The notes beneath the pieces were generated by a model. That model saw only the letters and a program-made list of their open reading frames with translations. It did not search any database and had not been told where the DNA came from. 64,000 nucleotides of DNA from an uncultured Flavobacteriales bacterium (GTDB lineage Bacteria; Bacteroidota; Bacteroidia; Flavobacteriales; JBLHRE01): positions 1 through 64,000 of the forward strand of contig CAKZPI010000018.1 in NCBI GenBank assembly GCA_937139155.1, in the 5' to 3' direction. The position numbers and the translations under genes are program-made. Every line of letters starts with the position of its first letter. The first letter of the stretch is position 1. Below, piece by piece: positions 27,584 through 38,125 of this stretch.

Positions 27584-30184
27584 ATGAGCGAAGAATCAAA
27601 AGAACCTCTAGAAGGCGAGGAAAGCAAACCACAAGACGTATCGGTTGTACATGTTGCCGGAATGTACAAAGACTGGTTTCTGGATTATGCATCTTATGTA
27701 ATCTTAGAAAGAGCCGTTCCTGCTTTAGAAGACGGATTAAAGCCCGTTCAAAGAAGAATCCTTCACGCCATGAAGGAAATGGACGATGGGCGATACCATA
27801 AAGTGGCCAACATCATTGGTCAAACCATGAAATACCACCCCCACGGTGATGCCTCCATTGGGGATGCCTTGGTTCAATTGGGACAGAAAGATCTCCTCAT
27901 TGACATGCAGGGAAACTGGGGGAATATTTATACCGGAGACAGTGCTGCGGCACCTAGGTATATTGAAGCCCGCCTTTCTAAATTTGCCCTTGAGGTAATC
28001 TACAATTCCAAAATCACTGAATGGCAGGCTAGTTATGATGGAAGGGGAAAAGAGCCCATTCATTTCCCGGTAAAATTTCCGCTCTTGCTTGCCCAAGGAG
28101 TTGAAGGTATTGCAGTAGGTCTTAGCACCAAAATCATGCCCCATAATTTCATTGAGTTAATTGATGCCTCGGTGAAAATTCTTCAGGGTAAAAAGGCAGT
28201 GATTTATCCTGACTTCCCAACCGGAGGAATCGCGGACTTCTCAGCCTATAATGACGGAAATAGAGGAGGGAAGGTTCGAGTTCGGGCAAAGATTAACATC
28301 CTTGATAAAAAGACCCTTCAGATCACTGAAATCCCCTTTGGAAGCAATACCACCAGCCTGATTGACTCCATTCTAAAAGCCAATGACAAAGGCAAGATTA
28401 AGGTTAAGAAAATTGAGGATAATACGGCCGAACATGTTGAAATATTGGTTCACCTTCCACCCAATATCTCACCCGATAAAACCATTCACGCCCTTTACGC
28501 ATTTACAGATTGCGAAACCACAATCTCTCCTTTGGGCTGTGTAATTGAAAATGATACCCCTAGATTCTTAGGCGTTTCAGAAATCCTTAAGGAAAGCACG
28601 GACCATACCCTGGATCTTCTTCAGCGAGAGCTACAGGTGAAGTTGGATGAGTTTCAAGAACAATGGCATTTTGCCTCCCTTGAACGCATTTTCATTGAAA
28701 AGAGAATCTATCGCGATATTGAAGAAGCTGAAAACTGGGAACAGGTAATTTCCATTATTCGAAAAGGGCTTAAACCTCATGTAGGTCATTTACTTAGAGA
28801 GGTTACAGACGATGATATTGTTCGTTTAACCGAAATCAAAATCAAGCGAATCACCAAATTCGACCTGAACAAGGCTGAAGATAACCTGCTTAGGCTTGAG
28901 GATGAAATTGCTGGCATAAAGCACCACCTGGATAATCTGGTTACCTACGCCATTGATTACTTCAAAACCCTGAAGAAAAAGTACGGAGAGGGAAGAGAAC
29001 GGAAAACTGAAATTCGAGAATTTGACCAAATCAATGCTCGGAGAGTGGCCATTGCCAATCAAAAGCTTTATGTAAATCGAGAAGAAGGCTTCATCGGAAC
29101 CGCACTGAAAAAGGACGAATTCGTTTGCGAATGCTCTGACCTAGATAATATCATTATTTTCAGAAGAGACGGGGTGTTTCAAGTTACCAAGGTGGATAAT
29201 AAGGTCTTTGTTGGAAAAGACATTTTACATGTTGCCGTCTTTAAAAAAGGAGATAAACGCACCATTTATCACTTGATTTATAGCAACGGTGCAAAAGGAG
29301 GGGCATATGTTAAAAGATTTGCCATTACTGGGGTTACCCTTGATAAAGAATACGATTTAACCCAGGGTGAAAAAGGTTCCAAAGTGCTTTACTTCTCGGC
29401 AAATCCGAATGGAGAAGCTGAGGTGGTAAGTGTGAAACTTAAACCTTTGCAAAGAATTCGGAAATTGAAATTTGATTACGATTTCGCTGAATTGGCCATT
29501 AAAGGTAGAGGGGTTAAAGGAAATAGACTTTCAAAATACCCCGTTAAATCCGTTGAACTTAGAGAAAAAGGGGTGTCTACCCTGGCCGCTCGAAAGATTT
29601 GGTTTGACGATACCGTTCAAAGACTGAACACCGAAGGAAGGGGTGAACTGCTGGGGTCTTTCTCTGGGGATGACAAAATCTTACACCTCATGGGATCTGG
29701 AGAATACCGGCTTAGTAATTTTGACTTGAATACCATATTTGACGATGACCTTATTCAAGTGGAAAAATTTAACCCTGAAAAACCTGCTTCCTGCGTTTAC
29801 TGGGATGGGGAAAAAGAAAGGTATTTCTTAAAGCGCTTCCTTCCTGAAGATTCAGACAAAAAGGTAGTTTTCATAAAAGAGTCTGACCAAGCCAAACTTG
29901 AACTGGTCTCTACCCATGAAGACCCCTGGCTTGAATTGGTTTTCACCAAGCCGCGAGGAAAAGACCCCCGCCCCAATGAATACATCCAGGTTTCAGATTT
30001 TATTGCGGTTAAAGGATTGAAGGCCCAAGGGAATCAGCTTACCCCTTATCCCGTTAAGGAAATCAATTTAATTGAACCTGAATTTGAGCCTGTAAAGCCT
30101 CCGTCAAAACCTTCAGAAGATGAAACGAAAAACGATGACCCTGAAGGGGATGGCTTACAAGCACAGATTGAATTTGACGCCTAA
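27584..30184 (+). CDS. parC: DNA topoisomerase IV subunit A
   Basis: ALEDGLKPVQRRILHAM, YHPHGDASIGDALVQLGQ, GDSAAAPRYIEARLS; adjacent to parE. Confidence 0.93.
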   Translation: MSEESKEPLEGEESKPQDVSVVHVAGMYKDWFLDYASYVILERAVPALEDGLKPVQRRILHAMKEMDDGRYHKVANIIGQTMKYHPHGDASIGDALVQLGQKDLLIDMQGNWGNIYTGDSAAAPRYIEARLSKFALEVIYNSKITEWQASYDGRGKEPIHFPVKFPLLLAQGVEGIAVGLSTKIMPHNFIELIDASVKILQGKKAVIYPDFPTGGIADFSAYNDGNRGGKVRVRAKINILDKKTLQITEIPFGSNTTSLIDSILKANDKGKIKVKKIEDNTAEHVEILVHLPPNISPDKTIHALYAFTDCETTISPLGCVIENDTPRFLGVSEILKESTDHTLDLLQRELQVKLDEFQEQWHFASLERIFIEKRIYRDIEEAENWEQVISIIRKGLKPHVGHLLREVTDDDIVRLTEIKIKRITKFDLNKAEDNLLRLEDEIAGIKHHLDNLVTYAIDYFKTLKKKYGEGRERKTEIREFDQINARRVAIANQKLYVNREEGFIGTALKKDEFVCECSDLDNIIIFRRDGVFQVTKVDNKVFVGKDILHVAVFKKGDKRTIYHLIYSNGAKGGAYVKRFAITGVTLDKEYDLTQGEKGSKVLYFSANPNGEAEVVSVKLKPLQRIRKLKFDYDFAELAIKGRGVKGNRLSKYPVKSVELREKGVSTLAARKIWFDDTVQRLNTEGRGELLGSFSGDDKILHLMGSGEYRLSNFDLNTIFDDDLIQVEKFNPEKPASCVYWDGEKERYFLKRFLPEDSDKKVVFIKESDQAKLELVSTHEDPWLELVFTKPRGKDPRPNEYIQVSDFIAVKGLKAQGNQLTPYPVKEINLIEPEFEPVKPPSKPSEDETKNDDPEGDGLQAQIEFDA

Positions 30185-30190
30185 AATGGC

Positions 30191-30198
30191 TATATTCG
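30191..30198 (+). promoter_or_regulatory. -7 element TATATTCG
   Basis: TAnnTTtG-like, upstream of 30230 CDS. Confidence 0.45.
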
Positions 30199-30229
30199 CG
30201 CACCTTTGAAATAACTTACTATAATTTTC

Positions 30230-32569
30230 ATGAAGATTTTTAAACCATTACTCTCTGCCTGGCTGCTGCTTTTGGCTTTATCCCTGAATGCTCAAAACCA
30301 TAATTTCACCTTGGTAGGGCATCTTGATTATACCCAAGATTTAAATGATATCTGGGGTCATGTAGATGCCACGGGCAATGAATATGCCTTGGTAGGAGCT
30401 AGAGACGGGTTCTCGGTAGTTAGCCTTGCCAACCCATCCACTCCGGTAGAAATACAGTTCTTTTCAGGTCCATCTTCAACCTGGAGAGATATTAAGGTTT
30501 GGAATAACCACGCCTATGTTACCAATGAAACTTCAAATGGTCTTTTGATTGTTGACATGTCAGGTCTTCCAGCTACAGCCGGAAACATGCCTTTTAAGTA
30601 TTATACCTATGGCGGACAGTTAACAACCGCTCATAATATTTTCATTGATTCTGCTGGTTTTGCTTACCTGTTTGGGGCCAATATTGGTAATGGAGGAGCC
30701 TTAATCCTTGACCTAAACCAAGATCCATGGAACCCTACCTATAAAGGAATATTTGATGACTATTACCTACACGATGGAATGGTTCAAGGTGATACTCTTT
30801 GGGGTTCTGCCGTTTATCAAGGCGTTTTCTCAAAAATTGATGTGTCTAATAAAACGGCCCCAATGGCCATTGGAACCAATTCAACTCCGAATAACTTTAC
30901 CCACAACGCATGGATCACCGACGATTCAAAAACTCTTTTTACCACCGATGAGGTTTCAGGTGGATACATTGGGGTTTACGATGTATCGGATATGAACAAT
31001 GTTGTTGAACTGGATCGAATTCAATCTAGCCCAGGTTCTGGCGTGATTCCTCACAATGTTCACGTTTTAGGAGATCATATTGTAACCTCTTATTACCGGG
31101 ATGGAATCATCATTCATGATGTAACTTATCCTTATAATGTAATTGAAGTTGCCCGCTATGACTCATCTCCATTAACTGGAAATGGATTCAACGGATCATG
31201 GGGTGCCTATCCTTACCTTCCTTCTGGCCTTCAACTAAACGCTGATATTGAAGGAGGCTTAGACGTTTTAAGCTCTACCTTCCCTAAGGCTTGTTACCTG
31301 GAAGGTATGGTAACCGATGCCGGAACTAGCGCACCCATTTCGGATGTAGATGTGATTGACCTTTCTGGTGAATTTACCGGAAAAACGGGTCTTATGGGTA
31401 CCTACGCTACGGGAACCGTGCTTTCGGGGTCTTACGATGTGGTTTTTGACAAAGCCGGCTATTTTGCAGATACCGTAACGGTTTCTTTGAGCAACGGTGT
31501 GCTTACCATTCAAGATGTTCAATTGGTTCAACAAGCCAATTTTACCCTTACCGGGAAAGTAGAAGATGCCGTTTCAGGCCAAGGAATTGCCAATGCTGAG
31601 GTAGAAATTAAAGGGAATAACTTCCTGTTTAACGCTACTACCGATGCCAATGGGGACTTCCAAATTCCATCTTTCTATGCTGGAACTTATGAGGTGATTG
31701 CCGGGAAATGGGAATACCATACCAAGTGCAATAACCTTACCCTAACCCAAGGAAACAATGCTGTGATTCAACTTGATCCTGGATATAGCGACGATTTCAC
31801 CTTTGATTTTGGTTGGACCGTTCAAACCAATGCCCTTTCAGGAGACTGGGAGCGAGTAGTGCCTGCTGGTACTGACCTGAATGGAGTGCCTATGAATCCA
31901 GGGGCAGATGTTTCAACAGATTGCAGCAATAAAGCTTTTGTTACCGGAAATGATAATTCTTCAGTAGGTAACGATGACATTGACAACGGAACAACCTTGT
32001 TGTTTTCTCCCGTAATGGACCTGTCAAGCTACCAAGAGCCTTATATAAACATGGACCTATGGTTTGCAAATGATGGTGGACAAGGAAGCCCGAATGATAG
32101 CATGATTGTGTACCTAAGCGATGGCTCTAACAATGTTAGGGTTGATTTCCTTACCGGGATCCAAACCTGGACCAGCAAAAGCTATAAGGTTTCTGATTTT
32201 GTAAGCAGCAATCAAATTCAACTAATCATCAGCGCCGGAGACTACGGTCCTGGGCATATTGCTGAAGGAGGATTTGACAATATGAAGGTAACCGAAGGGG
32301 CAGGGATTTCTGTGAACCCAGAGGTAGAAATTGCCACCTTGAATGTTTATCCAAACCCTTCAAATGCAGGCTTTACCTTAAACCTTCCTGAAGGGGTAGA
32401 TCAAGCTCAATTATCTGTATTTGACCTAAGCGGAAGAATGCTCGGAACCTTCCTTGTAAATGAACAAACCTTTAACCTAGATACCGATTTAGCCCGAGGT
32501 GTTTACCTTTTAAGACTTGAGGGTCAGAAGGGAGATTTCCTAGGACAAACAAGATGGATTAAGCAATAA
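30230..32569 (+). CDS. choice-of-anchor B family protein, carboxypeptidase-regulatory-like domains, T9SS sorting domain
   Basis: signal peptide; LVGARDGFSVVSLANPSTPVEIQFF repeats; C-terminal ATLNVYPNPSNAGFTLNL ... WIKQ. Confidence 0.88.
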   Translation: MKIFKPLLSAWLLLLALSLNAQNHNFTLVGHLDYTQDLNDIWGHVDATGNEYALVGARDGFSVVSLANPSTPVEIQFFSGPSSTWRDIKVWNNHAYVTNETSNGLLIVDMSGLPATAGNMPFKYYTYGGQLTTAHNIFIDSAGFAYLFGANIGNGGALILDLNQDPWNPTYKGIFDDYYLHDGMVQGDTLWGSAVYQGVFSKIDVSNKTAPMAIGTNSTPNNFTHNAWITDDSKTLFTTDEVSGGYIGVYDVSDMNNVVELDRIQSSPGSGVIPHNVHVLGDHIVTSYYRDGIIIHDVTYPYNVIEVARYDSSPLTGNGFNGSWGAYPYLPSGLQLNADIEGGLDVLSSTFPKACYLEGMVTDAGTSAPISDVDVIDLSGEFTGKTGLMGTYATGTVLSGSYDVVFDKAGYFADTVTVSLSNGVLTIQDVQLVQQANFTLTGKVEDAVSGQGIANAEVEIKGNNFLFNATTDANGDFQIPSFYAGTYEVIAGKWEYHTKCNNLTLTQGNNAVIQLDPGYSDDFTFDFGWTVQTNALSGDWERVVPAGTDLNGVPMNPGADVSTDCSNKAFVTGNDNSSVGNDDIDNGTTLLFSPVMDLSSYQEPYINMDLWFANDGGQGSPNDSMIVYLSDGSNNVRVDFLTGIQTWTSKSYKVSDFVSSNQIQLIISAGDYGPGHIAEGGFDNMKVTEGAGISVNPEVEIATLNVYPNPSNAGFTLNLPEGVDQAQLSVFDLSGRMLGTFLVNEQTFNLDTDLARGVYLLRLEGQKGDFLGQTRWIKQ

Positions 32570-32589
32570 AGTCCTTCATATAGTAAACC

Positions 32590-32621
32590 AAAAAGCCTCT
32601 TCAAACGAAGAGGCTTTTTTT
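32590..32621. terminator. bidirectional terminator between convergent genes
   Basis: perfect 13 bp stem aaaaagcctcttc aaac gaagaggcttttt. Confidence 0.9.
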
Positions 32622-32657
32622 ATGAGCTACAGGTGTGAGATTAATTGAAGGATGCTT

Positions 32658-33131
32658 TCAATGTCCTGCAAGTTTAAAACTAATGGGAATGGTATAAGTA
32701 AACTCAACGGATTCTCCATTAAGCTTGCCAGGTTTGAAGGTTTTCAATTGACGTATGCAATGTATGGCCACTTGATCTAAGGTCTCATGAACCCCTCTGG
32801 CAATTTCAATGTCCTTGACCTTTCCATCAACCCCAATTACAAAGCTTACATATACTTTTCCTTGAATTCCATTATCCCTTGCTTCAGAGGGGTAATAAAA
32901 GTTTGCTCTAATCGCCTCACTAATCCCTTGGTTTCCTTTCGGGTAGGCGGGTGCTTCATCTATCTTTCCTTCAAATAGATCTGGGTTGGCCTCTATGTAC
33001 TCTGCTGGAATTAAGGGCAAGTATTCCTGTTCATTAGATTCTTGGGGTTGATTTGATTTTGAGCTCAGGTTTTTGGGTCCGTTGCAACCCATTACCAAAA
33101 AGCCCAGGACAAAAAGGATGTAAAGTTTCAT
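32658..33131 (-). CDS. TonB C-terminal domain lipoprotein
   Basis: lipobox VLGFLVMGC; YPSEARDNGIQGKVYVSFVIGVDGKVKDIEIARG. Confidence 0.9.
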   Translation of the reverse strand: MKLYILFVLGFLVMGCNGPKNLSSKSNQPQESNEQEYLPLIPAEYIEANPDLFEGKIDEAPAYPKGNQGISEAIRANFYYPSEARDNGIQGKVYVSFVIGVDGKVKDIEIARGVHETLDQVAIHCIRQLKTFKPGKLNGESVEFTYTIPISFKLAGH

Positions 33132-33273
33132 GTTGATTGAAGCTTGTGTTTCTTGCCAAGTTTATGAAAAAACCTCCATTGGGTTTTGAATTTCCCTGAC
33201 CGAGTTTAGAGTAGAATAGAATTATGGTTTTATTTTCCTTTCTTCATGGAATCAAAACTTTTTAGGCTTTCCT

Positions 33274-33867
33274 ATGAAAATCCGCAAAATCACCTGGTTT
33301 GTAATTATTCTTCATGTCTTTTTGTTCCTGGGCATTTGGGCTAATAAATCCTTTGTACCCAGTACAAGCTATGAAGTAGGAGAAAAAATTGACAGCCTAA
33401 ATGGAGTTTATGTCTATTATAACGGTTCGGTAGGAAATGTATCTGGAAGGAATACAGAAAGCGGATACAATCTTGGCTTAAAATACCAATGCGTAGAATT
33501 TGTGAAAAGGTATTATTACCAACATTTGAACCATAAGATGCCCAATTCTTATGGGCATGCAAAAGACTTTTTTCATCATGGACTTGAGGATGGCAGCTTG
33601 AATGGGGATCGGAATCTTATTCAATACCAAAATCCGGGCAGTTCAAAACCGCGGGTGAATGATTTACTGGTTTATGCCGGGCATACTTTTAATACCTACG
33701 GCCATGTAGCCATTGTTTCCAAGGTAATGGAGTCTGAAATCGAAGTGATTCAGCAAAACCCCGGACCACAATCCTCGTCAAGGGTGAAATATGCTTTAGT
33801 TTTTGAAGACAGAAAATGGAGGATAGATCAAAATCGAATTTTGGGTTGGTTGAGAAAGGATTCATAA
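33274..33867 (+). CDS. CHAP-domain amidase/endopeptidase
   Basis: YQCVEFVKRYY (Cys), YGHVAIVSKV (His). Confidence 0.8.
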   Translation: MKIRKITWFVIILHVFLFLGIWANKSFVPSTSYEVGEKIDSLNGVYVYYNGSVGNVSGRNTESGYNLGLKYQCVEFVKRYYYQHLNHKMPNSYGHAKDFFHHGLEDGSLNGDRNLIQYQNPGSSKPRVNDLLVYAGHTFNTYGHVAIVSKVMESEIEVIQQNPGPQSSSRVKYALVFEDRKWRIDQNRILGWLRKDS

Positions 33868-33984
33868 TGAATTGCAAAAAAAAACATGCTCCCTAATTAA
33901 AGAAAGCATGCTTATTTGATAAACCCTAAGGTTCAATTTTTTACTGCCGAGAACTCATAGAATGAGTGCTTATATGGCAGGCAC

Positions 33985-34731
33985 CTAGTCAGCTTTAACC
34001 AGAACAGGTTTCAGCTTAATGATGTTTAATTTGTTCATCAGGCGCATCACCGGATAAACCGGATCAATCTCATACCATTTGTGAGCAAACTTAGGAGAAG
34101 CTGCTTTTGCATGGTGGTTGTTGTGATATCCTTCACCCATCATGAAAATATCAAAGGGCATAAGGTTTCTAGAATGGTTATCGCAGTCGTAGTTTCTATA
34201 CCCGAAGGTGTGGGCAAACCAGTTTACAATGGCGCCATGAATCGGACCCATAATGAAGTGAACGGGTAGAAGCAAATACCAAGCCCAGTGCGGAGCAAAA
34301 ATCAAATAAATGATTACATATACGCCACCCCATCCTAATTTGGTAATCCAGCTGCTTGCGAAATTATCAAACCAAGACCATTTAGGAAGATTGGTCTTGA
34401 AATTCGGGTTGTAATCATCCACTCCGTCACGAACCTCGTTGAACTTGTTATAAGTGCTTATCATCATTTGCCAAAAATTGGCTTGGATATAAGGAGAGTG
34501 TGGATCACCTTCTACATCTGTGTATTTATGATGTTGCCGGTGTAAGATCCCATAAGCATAAGGGCTCATATAGGATGAACCCATTGTGAAAAATGAGAAT
34601 ACAAAGAAGAATTTTTCCCAACCTTTAGACATAGTGAACTGCTCGTGGGCAGCGTATCTATGATGGAAAAAGGATTGTGAGAAAAGTGAAAGGTACCAGT
34701 GGGCAACAAAGAATAAAATAAGTACTAGCAT
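33985..34731 (-). CDS. acyl-CoA/fatty acid desaturase
   Basis: HHRYAAH, HRQHHKYTD, EGYHNNHHA histidine boxes. Confidence 0.93.
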   Translation of the reverse strand: MLVLILFFVAHWYLSLFSQSFFHHRYAAHEQFTMSKGWEKFFFVFSFFTMGSSYMSPYAYGILHRQHHKYTDVEGDPHSPYIQANFWQMMISTYNKFNEVRDGVDDYNPNFKTNLPKWSWFDNFASSWITKLGWGGVYVIIYLIFAPHWAWYLLLPVHFIMGPIHGAIVNWFAHTFGYRNYDCDNHSRNLMPFDIFMMGEGYHNNHHAKAASPKFAHKWYEIDPVYPVMRLMNKLNIIKLKPVLVKAD

Positions 34732-34784
34732 ATAAAAAAAATAGGGGGCAGAAGATTTAGGCTTCCGCCGAAAATATTAAGACT

Positions 34785-34793
34785 GCAAAGATA
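34785..34793 (-). promoter_or_regulatory. -7 element TATCTTTGC (minus strand) upstream of desaturase
   Basis: gcaaagata on + strand = TATCTTTGC on -. Confidence 0.6.
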
Positions 34794-34843
34794 AGCTTTG
34801 TTTTGATTGAGTTTACAATTCTTTAGGTTAAGCTTGTAAAAGC

Positions 34844-35947
34844 TTAATGTACAAAGATATAGCTTATTAAAAATCCCAGAGCGCCAGCGAGAGGGATGAG
34901 AATCAACGGACTAAGCTTTTTAGGTCCAAACCGGAATATGGCTGTGAACACAAGGAGAACCCCTGAAATCCAGTTAAAATAGTTGTCATAGGCAAGTTGA
35001 ATTAAGGCTCCGCCCATTAATCCTAAGGCGGCTGCATTGATTCCGTTTAGCAAGGGCCTCACAAAAGGGAGCTTCGACCATTTTTTAACGGCAGGAGCTA
35101 AAAGGCCCGCAAATACAAAGGAGGGCAGAAAAATGCCCAAGGTTGCCAAAAGAGCCCCCATAGGGCCTTTTAAAATAAATCCCACGAAAGTGGCTGTCGT
35201 TAAAACAGGGCCTGGGGTAAATTGTCCCATGGCAATGGAATCAAGCAATTGCTCTTGGGTCAACCAGCCCAATTTCCGAACCAGTTCATCCTCTAAGTAG
35301 GCAACCAATACATAACCAGATCCAAATAGGATGCTTCCAATTTTTAAGAAAGAAAGAAAAAGAGATTTATTGGTAAGGGCTGGAAGTACAGCCAATAAAG
35401 GGGCGAAAACCTGATTTGATTTTATCAATTTAGATCCAAACAGTTGAACCAATCCGGCAGCTAGAATTAGGTAAATAGGGTTTACTGCAAACAAAAAACC
35501 AACCACGGTTCCAATGCCTAAAGCCCAGGTTAAGGGTGAAATCAAGGCTTTTTTCCCCAATTTAATCAGGGCCTCTAAAATCACAATTCCCACGGCTGCG
35601 CGAAATCCGATTAAGAAGGTGTCGGCATCACCAAATTTTCCAAACTGAAGGTATAACCAGGCCACAAAAGCGGTCAACAATGCAGCTGGAAGAATGAAGG
35701 CTGCACCCGCTACAATCAATCCGGGGTAACCCGCCCGAACATAGCCACAGTGCATGGTCATTTCGGTACTATTGGGTCCGGGAATCAAATTGGTGGCTCC
35801 TACCAAGTCTAGAAACTCTTGTTTATCCATCCAGCCCCTTTTCTCAACCACCTCGGCCTCCATAACCGCAATATGAGCGGCAGGCCCTCCAAAGGCAGTT
35901 AATCCCATTTTGAAAAAAAGGCTTCCTATTTCAATTAAATGCTTCAT
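34844..35947 (-). CDS. chrA: chromate transporter, CHR family
   Basis: FFKMGLTAFGGPAAHIAVM and the matching second-half motif FLKIGSILFGSGYVLVAYLEDE. Confidence 0.9.
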   Translation of the reverse strand: MKHLIEIGSLFFKMGLTAFGGPAAHIAVMEAEVVEKRGWMDKQEFLDLVGATNLIPGPNSTEMTMHCGYVRAGYPGLIVAGAAFILPAALLTAFVAWLYLQFGKFGDADTFLIGFRAAVGIVILEALIKLGKKALISPLTWALGIGTVVGFLFAVNPIYLILAAGLVQLFGSKLIKSNQVFAPLLAVLPALTNKSLFLSFLKIGSILFGSGYVLVAYLEDELVRKLGWLTQEQLLDSIAMGQFTPGPVLTTATFVGFILKGPMGALLATLGIFLPSFVFAGLLAPAVKKWSKLPFVRPLLNGINAAALGLMGGALIQLAYDNYFNWISGVLLVFTAIFRFGPKKLSPLILIPLAGALGFLISYIFVH

Positions 35948-37054
35948 TTAATCAATCCAATCTGCAATAAAAAGGTTCGTATTTCTTGTGTCTCCATTCT
36001 TACGGTTTGACGACCAAACCAGTTTTTTTCCATCGTGTGAAAACATGGGGAAACTATCAAATTCACCATCAAAGGTAATTTGCTCAAGGTTCTCTCCCGT
36101 AGTGTCAATCATGAACAAATTAAACGGGAATCCGCGTTCTGAGGCATGATTGCTCGAGAAAAGAATCTTTTCCCCGGAAGGGTGAAAATAAGGAGCCCAG
36201 TTGGCATTGCCAAGATTGGTAATTTGCCTTTGATTGCTTCCATCAAGGTCAGAAATGAACAATTCCATTTGGGTGGGTTCTACCAATCCATCCGCCAAAA
36301 GGCTTTTGTACTTTTTAATTTCTTCTTCGGTCTTGGGTCTACTGGCCCTCCATACCAATTTGCTTCCGTCTGGAGAGAAAAAGGCTCCTCCGTCGTATCC
36401 TAGCTCATCGGTAATTTGCTGAATATTGCTTCCGTCAATATCCATGGTATAAAGCTCAAGATCTCCTGAACGGTCAGAGGTAAATACAATTTTATCTCCC
36501 TTCGGACTAACCGTTGCTTCGGCATCATACCCCGGAGAAGGAGCCAGGGTATCCAAGATTTCCCCGTCAAGGGAAGCCACGTAAATATCATATTCAGGGT
36601 AAATGGGCCAAACGTATGCCCCGCCAGCCCCTCGTTCAGGCACGGCCGGACAGGTATCATGCACGGAATGGGTTGACCCATACAGAATGCTGGTATCACC
36701 TGGCATGAAAAAGGAACAGGTAGTTCGGCCTTTTCCAGTAGATATCATTTTAGGCTTTGATTCTAATAGGTTTTCATTTCTCCAATTAAAGGCAAAAATT
36801 TGATCGCAGTTCAAGCCCCAATCTTCGCGGCGGATTTGAAGAACCAAGGAGCTATCATCAAAGCTAAAATAGGCCTCGGCATTATCGCCTCCATTGGTTA
36901 GCATTTGAACATTTGCCAAATGCTTTTCTTGAGGATAAACAATTACCTCCTTTTCTTCTTTGGTGGCTCCAGAATAGGCGTCGGTTTTCTCTGCATCGTT
37001 TGAATTACACGATGCCAGGAAGAAAACGGAAAGGGAAAAAAATAAATATCTCAC
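35948..37054 (-). CDS. TolB-like/PD40 beta-propeller lipoprotein
   Basis: lipobox FFLASC; repeated PKGDKIVFTSDRSGDLELYTMDIDGSNIQQIT. Confidence 0.88.
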   Translation of the reverse strand: MRYLFFSLSVFFLASCNSNDAEKTDAYSGATKEEKEVIVYPQEKHLANVQMLTNGGDNAEAYFSFDDSSLVLQIRREDWGLNCDQIFAFNWRNENLLESKPKMISTGKGRTTCSFFMPGDTSILYGSTHSVHDTCPAVPERGAGGAYVWPIYPEYDIYVASLDGEILDTLAPSPGYDAEATVSPKGDKIVFTSDRSGDLELYTMDIDGSNIQQITDELGYDGGAFFSPDGSKLVWRASRPKTEEEIKKYKSLLADGLVEPTQMELFISDLDGSNQRQITNLGNANWAPYFHPSGEKILFSSNHASERGFPFNLFMIDTTGENLEQITFDGEFDSFPMFSHDGKKLVWSSNRKNGDTRNTNLFIADWID

Positions 37055-38085
37055 TTTGTAAATGGTTTACGGGCCTGAGCCACGGCGTTTAAATTTGAAA
37101 AATCTTGTTTTAAAAATTGGAAATGTCCTGACATAGCAATCATGGCTGCATTGTCTGTGCAATAGGCCATAGGAGGAATGTGGATGGTCCAGCCTAAACT
37201 TTCTTTTCGCGATCTCAGGGCTTCTCTTAATCCTCCGTTGGCTGAAACTCCTCCGGCAATGGCTATTTCCTGAATTCCATGTTCTTGGCTGGCTTTCTCC
37301 AGTTTTTCCATGAGAATGTCCACAATGGAAGATTGAATGGAAGCAGATATGTCCTTTTTGTTTTTCTCAACAAAATCAGGGTCTTTCTCAACTTCTTTGC
37401 GAAGGGTATAAAGGAAGGAGGTCTTCAGTCCGCTAAAACTAAAATCCAAGCCTTCCACCCTCGGCTTCCCGAAGGTAAAAGCTGAAGGGTTTCCATCTTT
37501 TGCGTATTTATCAATCAAAGGACCGCCGGGGTAGGGAAGTCCCATGATTTTTGCAGCCTTATCAAAAGCTTCTCCAGCCGCATCGTCTTTGGTTTCGCCT
37601 AAGATTTCCATTTCATAGGGTGAGTTTACCTTCACAATCTGGGTATGGCCTCCGGAAACGGTTAAGCATAGAAAAGGAAATTTGGGCTGACCATGATCAT
37701 CAGGAGATTTCTTGATAAAATGCGCCAAGATATGCGCCCGCATGTGATGCACATTGATCAAGGGTATACCCAAAGAAAGGGAAAGGCTTTTCGCGAAAGA
37801 GTAACCCACCAAAAGGGAACCCATGAGCCCGGGCCCTTGTGTGACCGCAACGGCGTCAATTTCAGATTTCCGGATGCCAGCCTGTTTTATGGCTTCTTGC
37901 ACCACAGGAATGATGTTTTGAAGGTGAGCCCTTGAGGCCAATTCAGGAACAACACCTCCAAAATTTTGGTGTACTTCTTGATTGGCTGTAATATTGGATA
38001 GTAGTACACCCTGTTTCAGCACCGCAGCTGCGGTATCGTCACAGGATGTTTCAATGCCTAAAATAGTTGTATTCTCTAATCTCAT
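37051..38085 (-). CDS. tsaD: tRNA threonylcarbamoyladenosine biosynthesis protein TsaD
   Basis: ILGIETSCDDTAAAV, MRAHILAH, AIAGGVSANGGLR; start chosen at MRLENTTILGIETS. Confidence 0.96.
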   Translation of the reverse strand: MRLENTTILGIETSCDDTAAAVLKQGVLLSNITANQEVHQNFGGVVPELASRAHLQNIIPVVQEAIKQAGIRKSEIDAVAVTQGPGLMGSLLVGYSFAKSLSLSLGIPLINVHHMRAHILAHFIKKSPDDHGQPKFPFLCLTVSGGHTQIVKVNSPYEMEILGETKDDAAGEAFDKAAKIMGLPYPGGPLIDKYAKDGNPSAFTFGKPRVEGLDFSFSGLKTSFLYTLRKEVEKDPDFVEKNKKDISASIQSSIVDILMEKLEKASQEHGIQEIAIAGGVSANGGLREALRSRKESLGWTIHIPPMAYCTDNAAMIAMSGHFQFLKQDFSNLNAVAQARKPFTK

Positions 38086-38101
38086 TCGGCTTGCAAATTT
38101 A

Positions 38102-38109
38102 TACTTTTG
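38102..38109 (+). promoter_or_regulatory. -7 element TACTTTTG upstream of tamB
   Basis: TAnnTTTG match 17 nt before ATG at 38126. Confidence 0.5.
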
Positions 38110-38125
38110 GGCCATCATAATACCA

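Noticed and set aside
33881-33914. Terminator hairpin after the CHAP gene (acatgct...agcatg)
   Set aside because: Short arms with a long loop and no clear T-run in the right place; too weak to call.
36146-36803. Plus-strand ORFs inside the PD40 gene
   Set aside because: Shadow ORFs opposite a clear lipoprotein beta-propeller gene.
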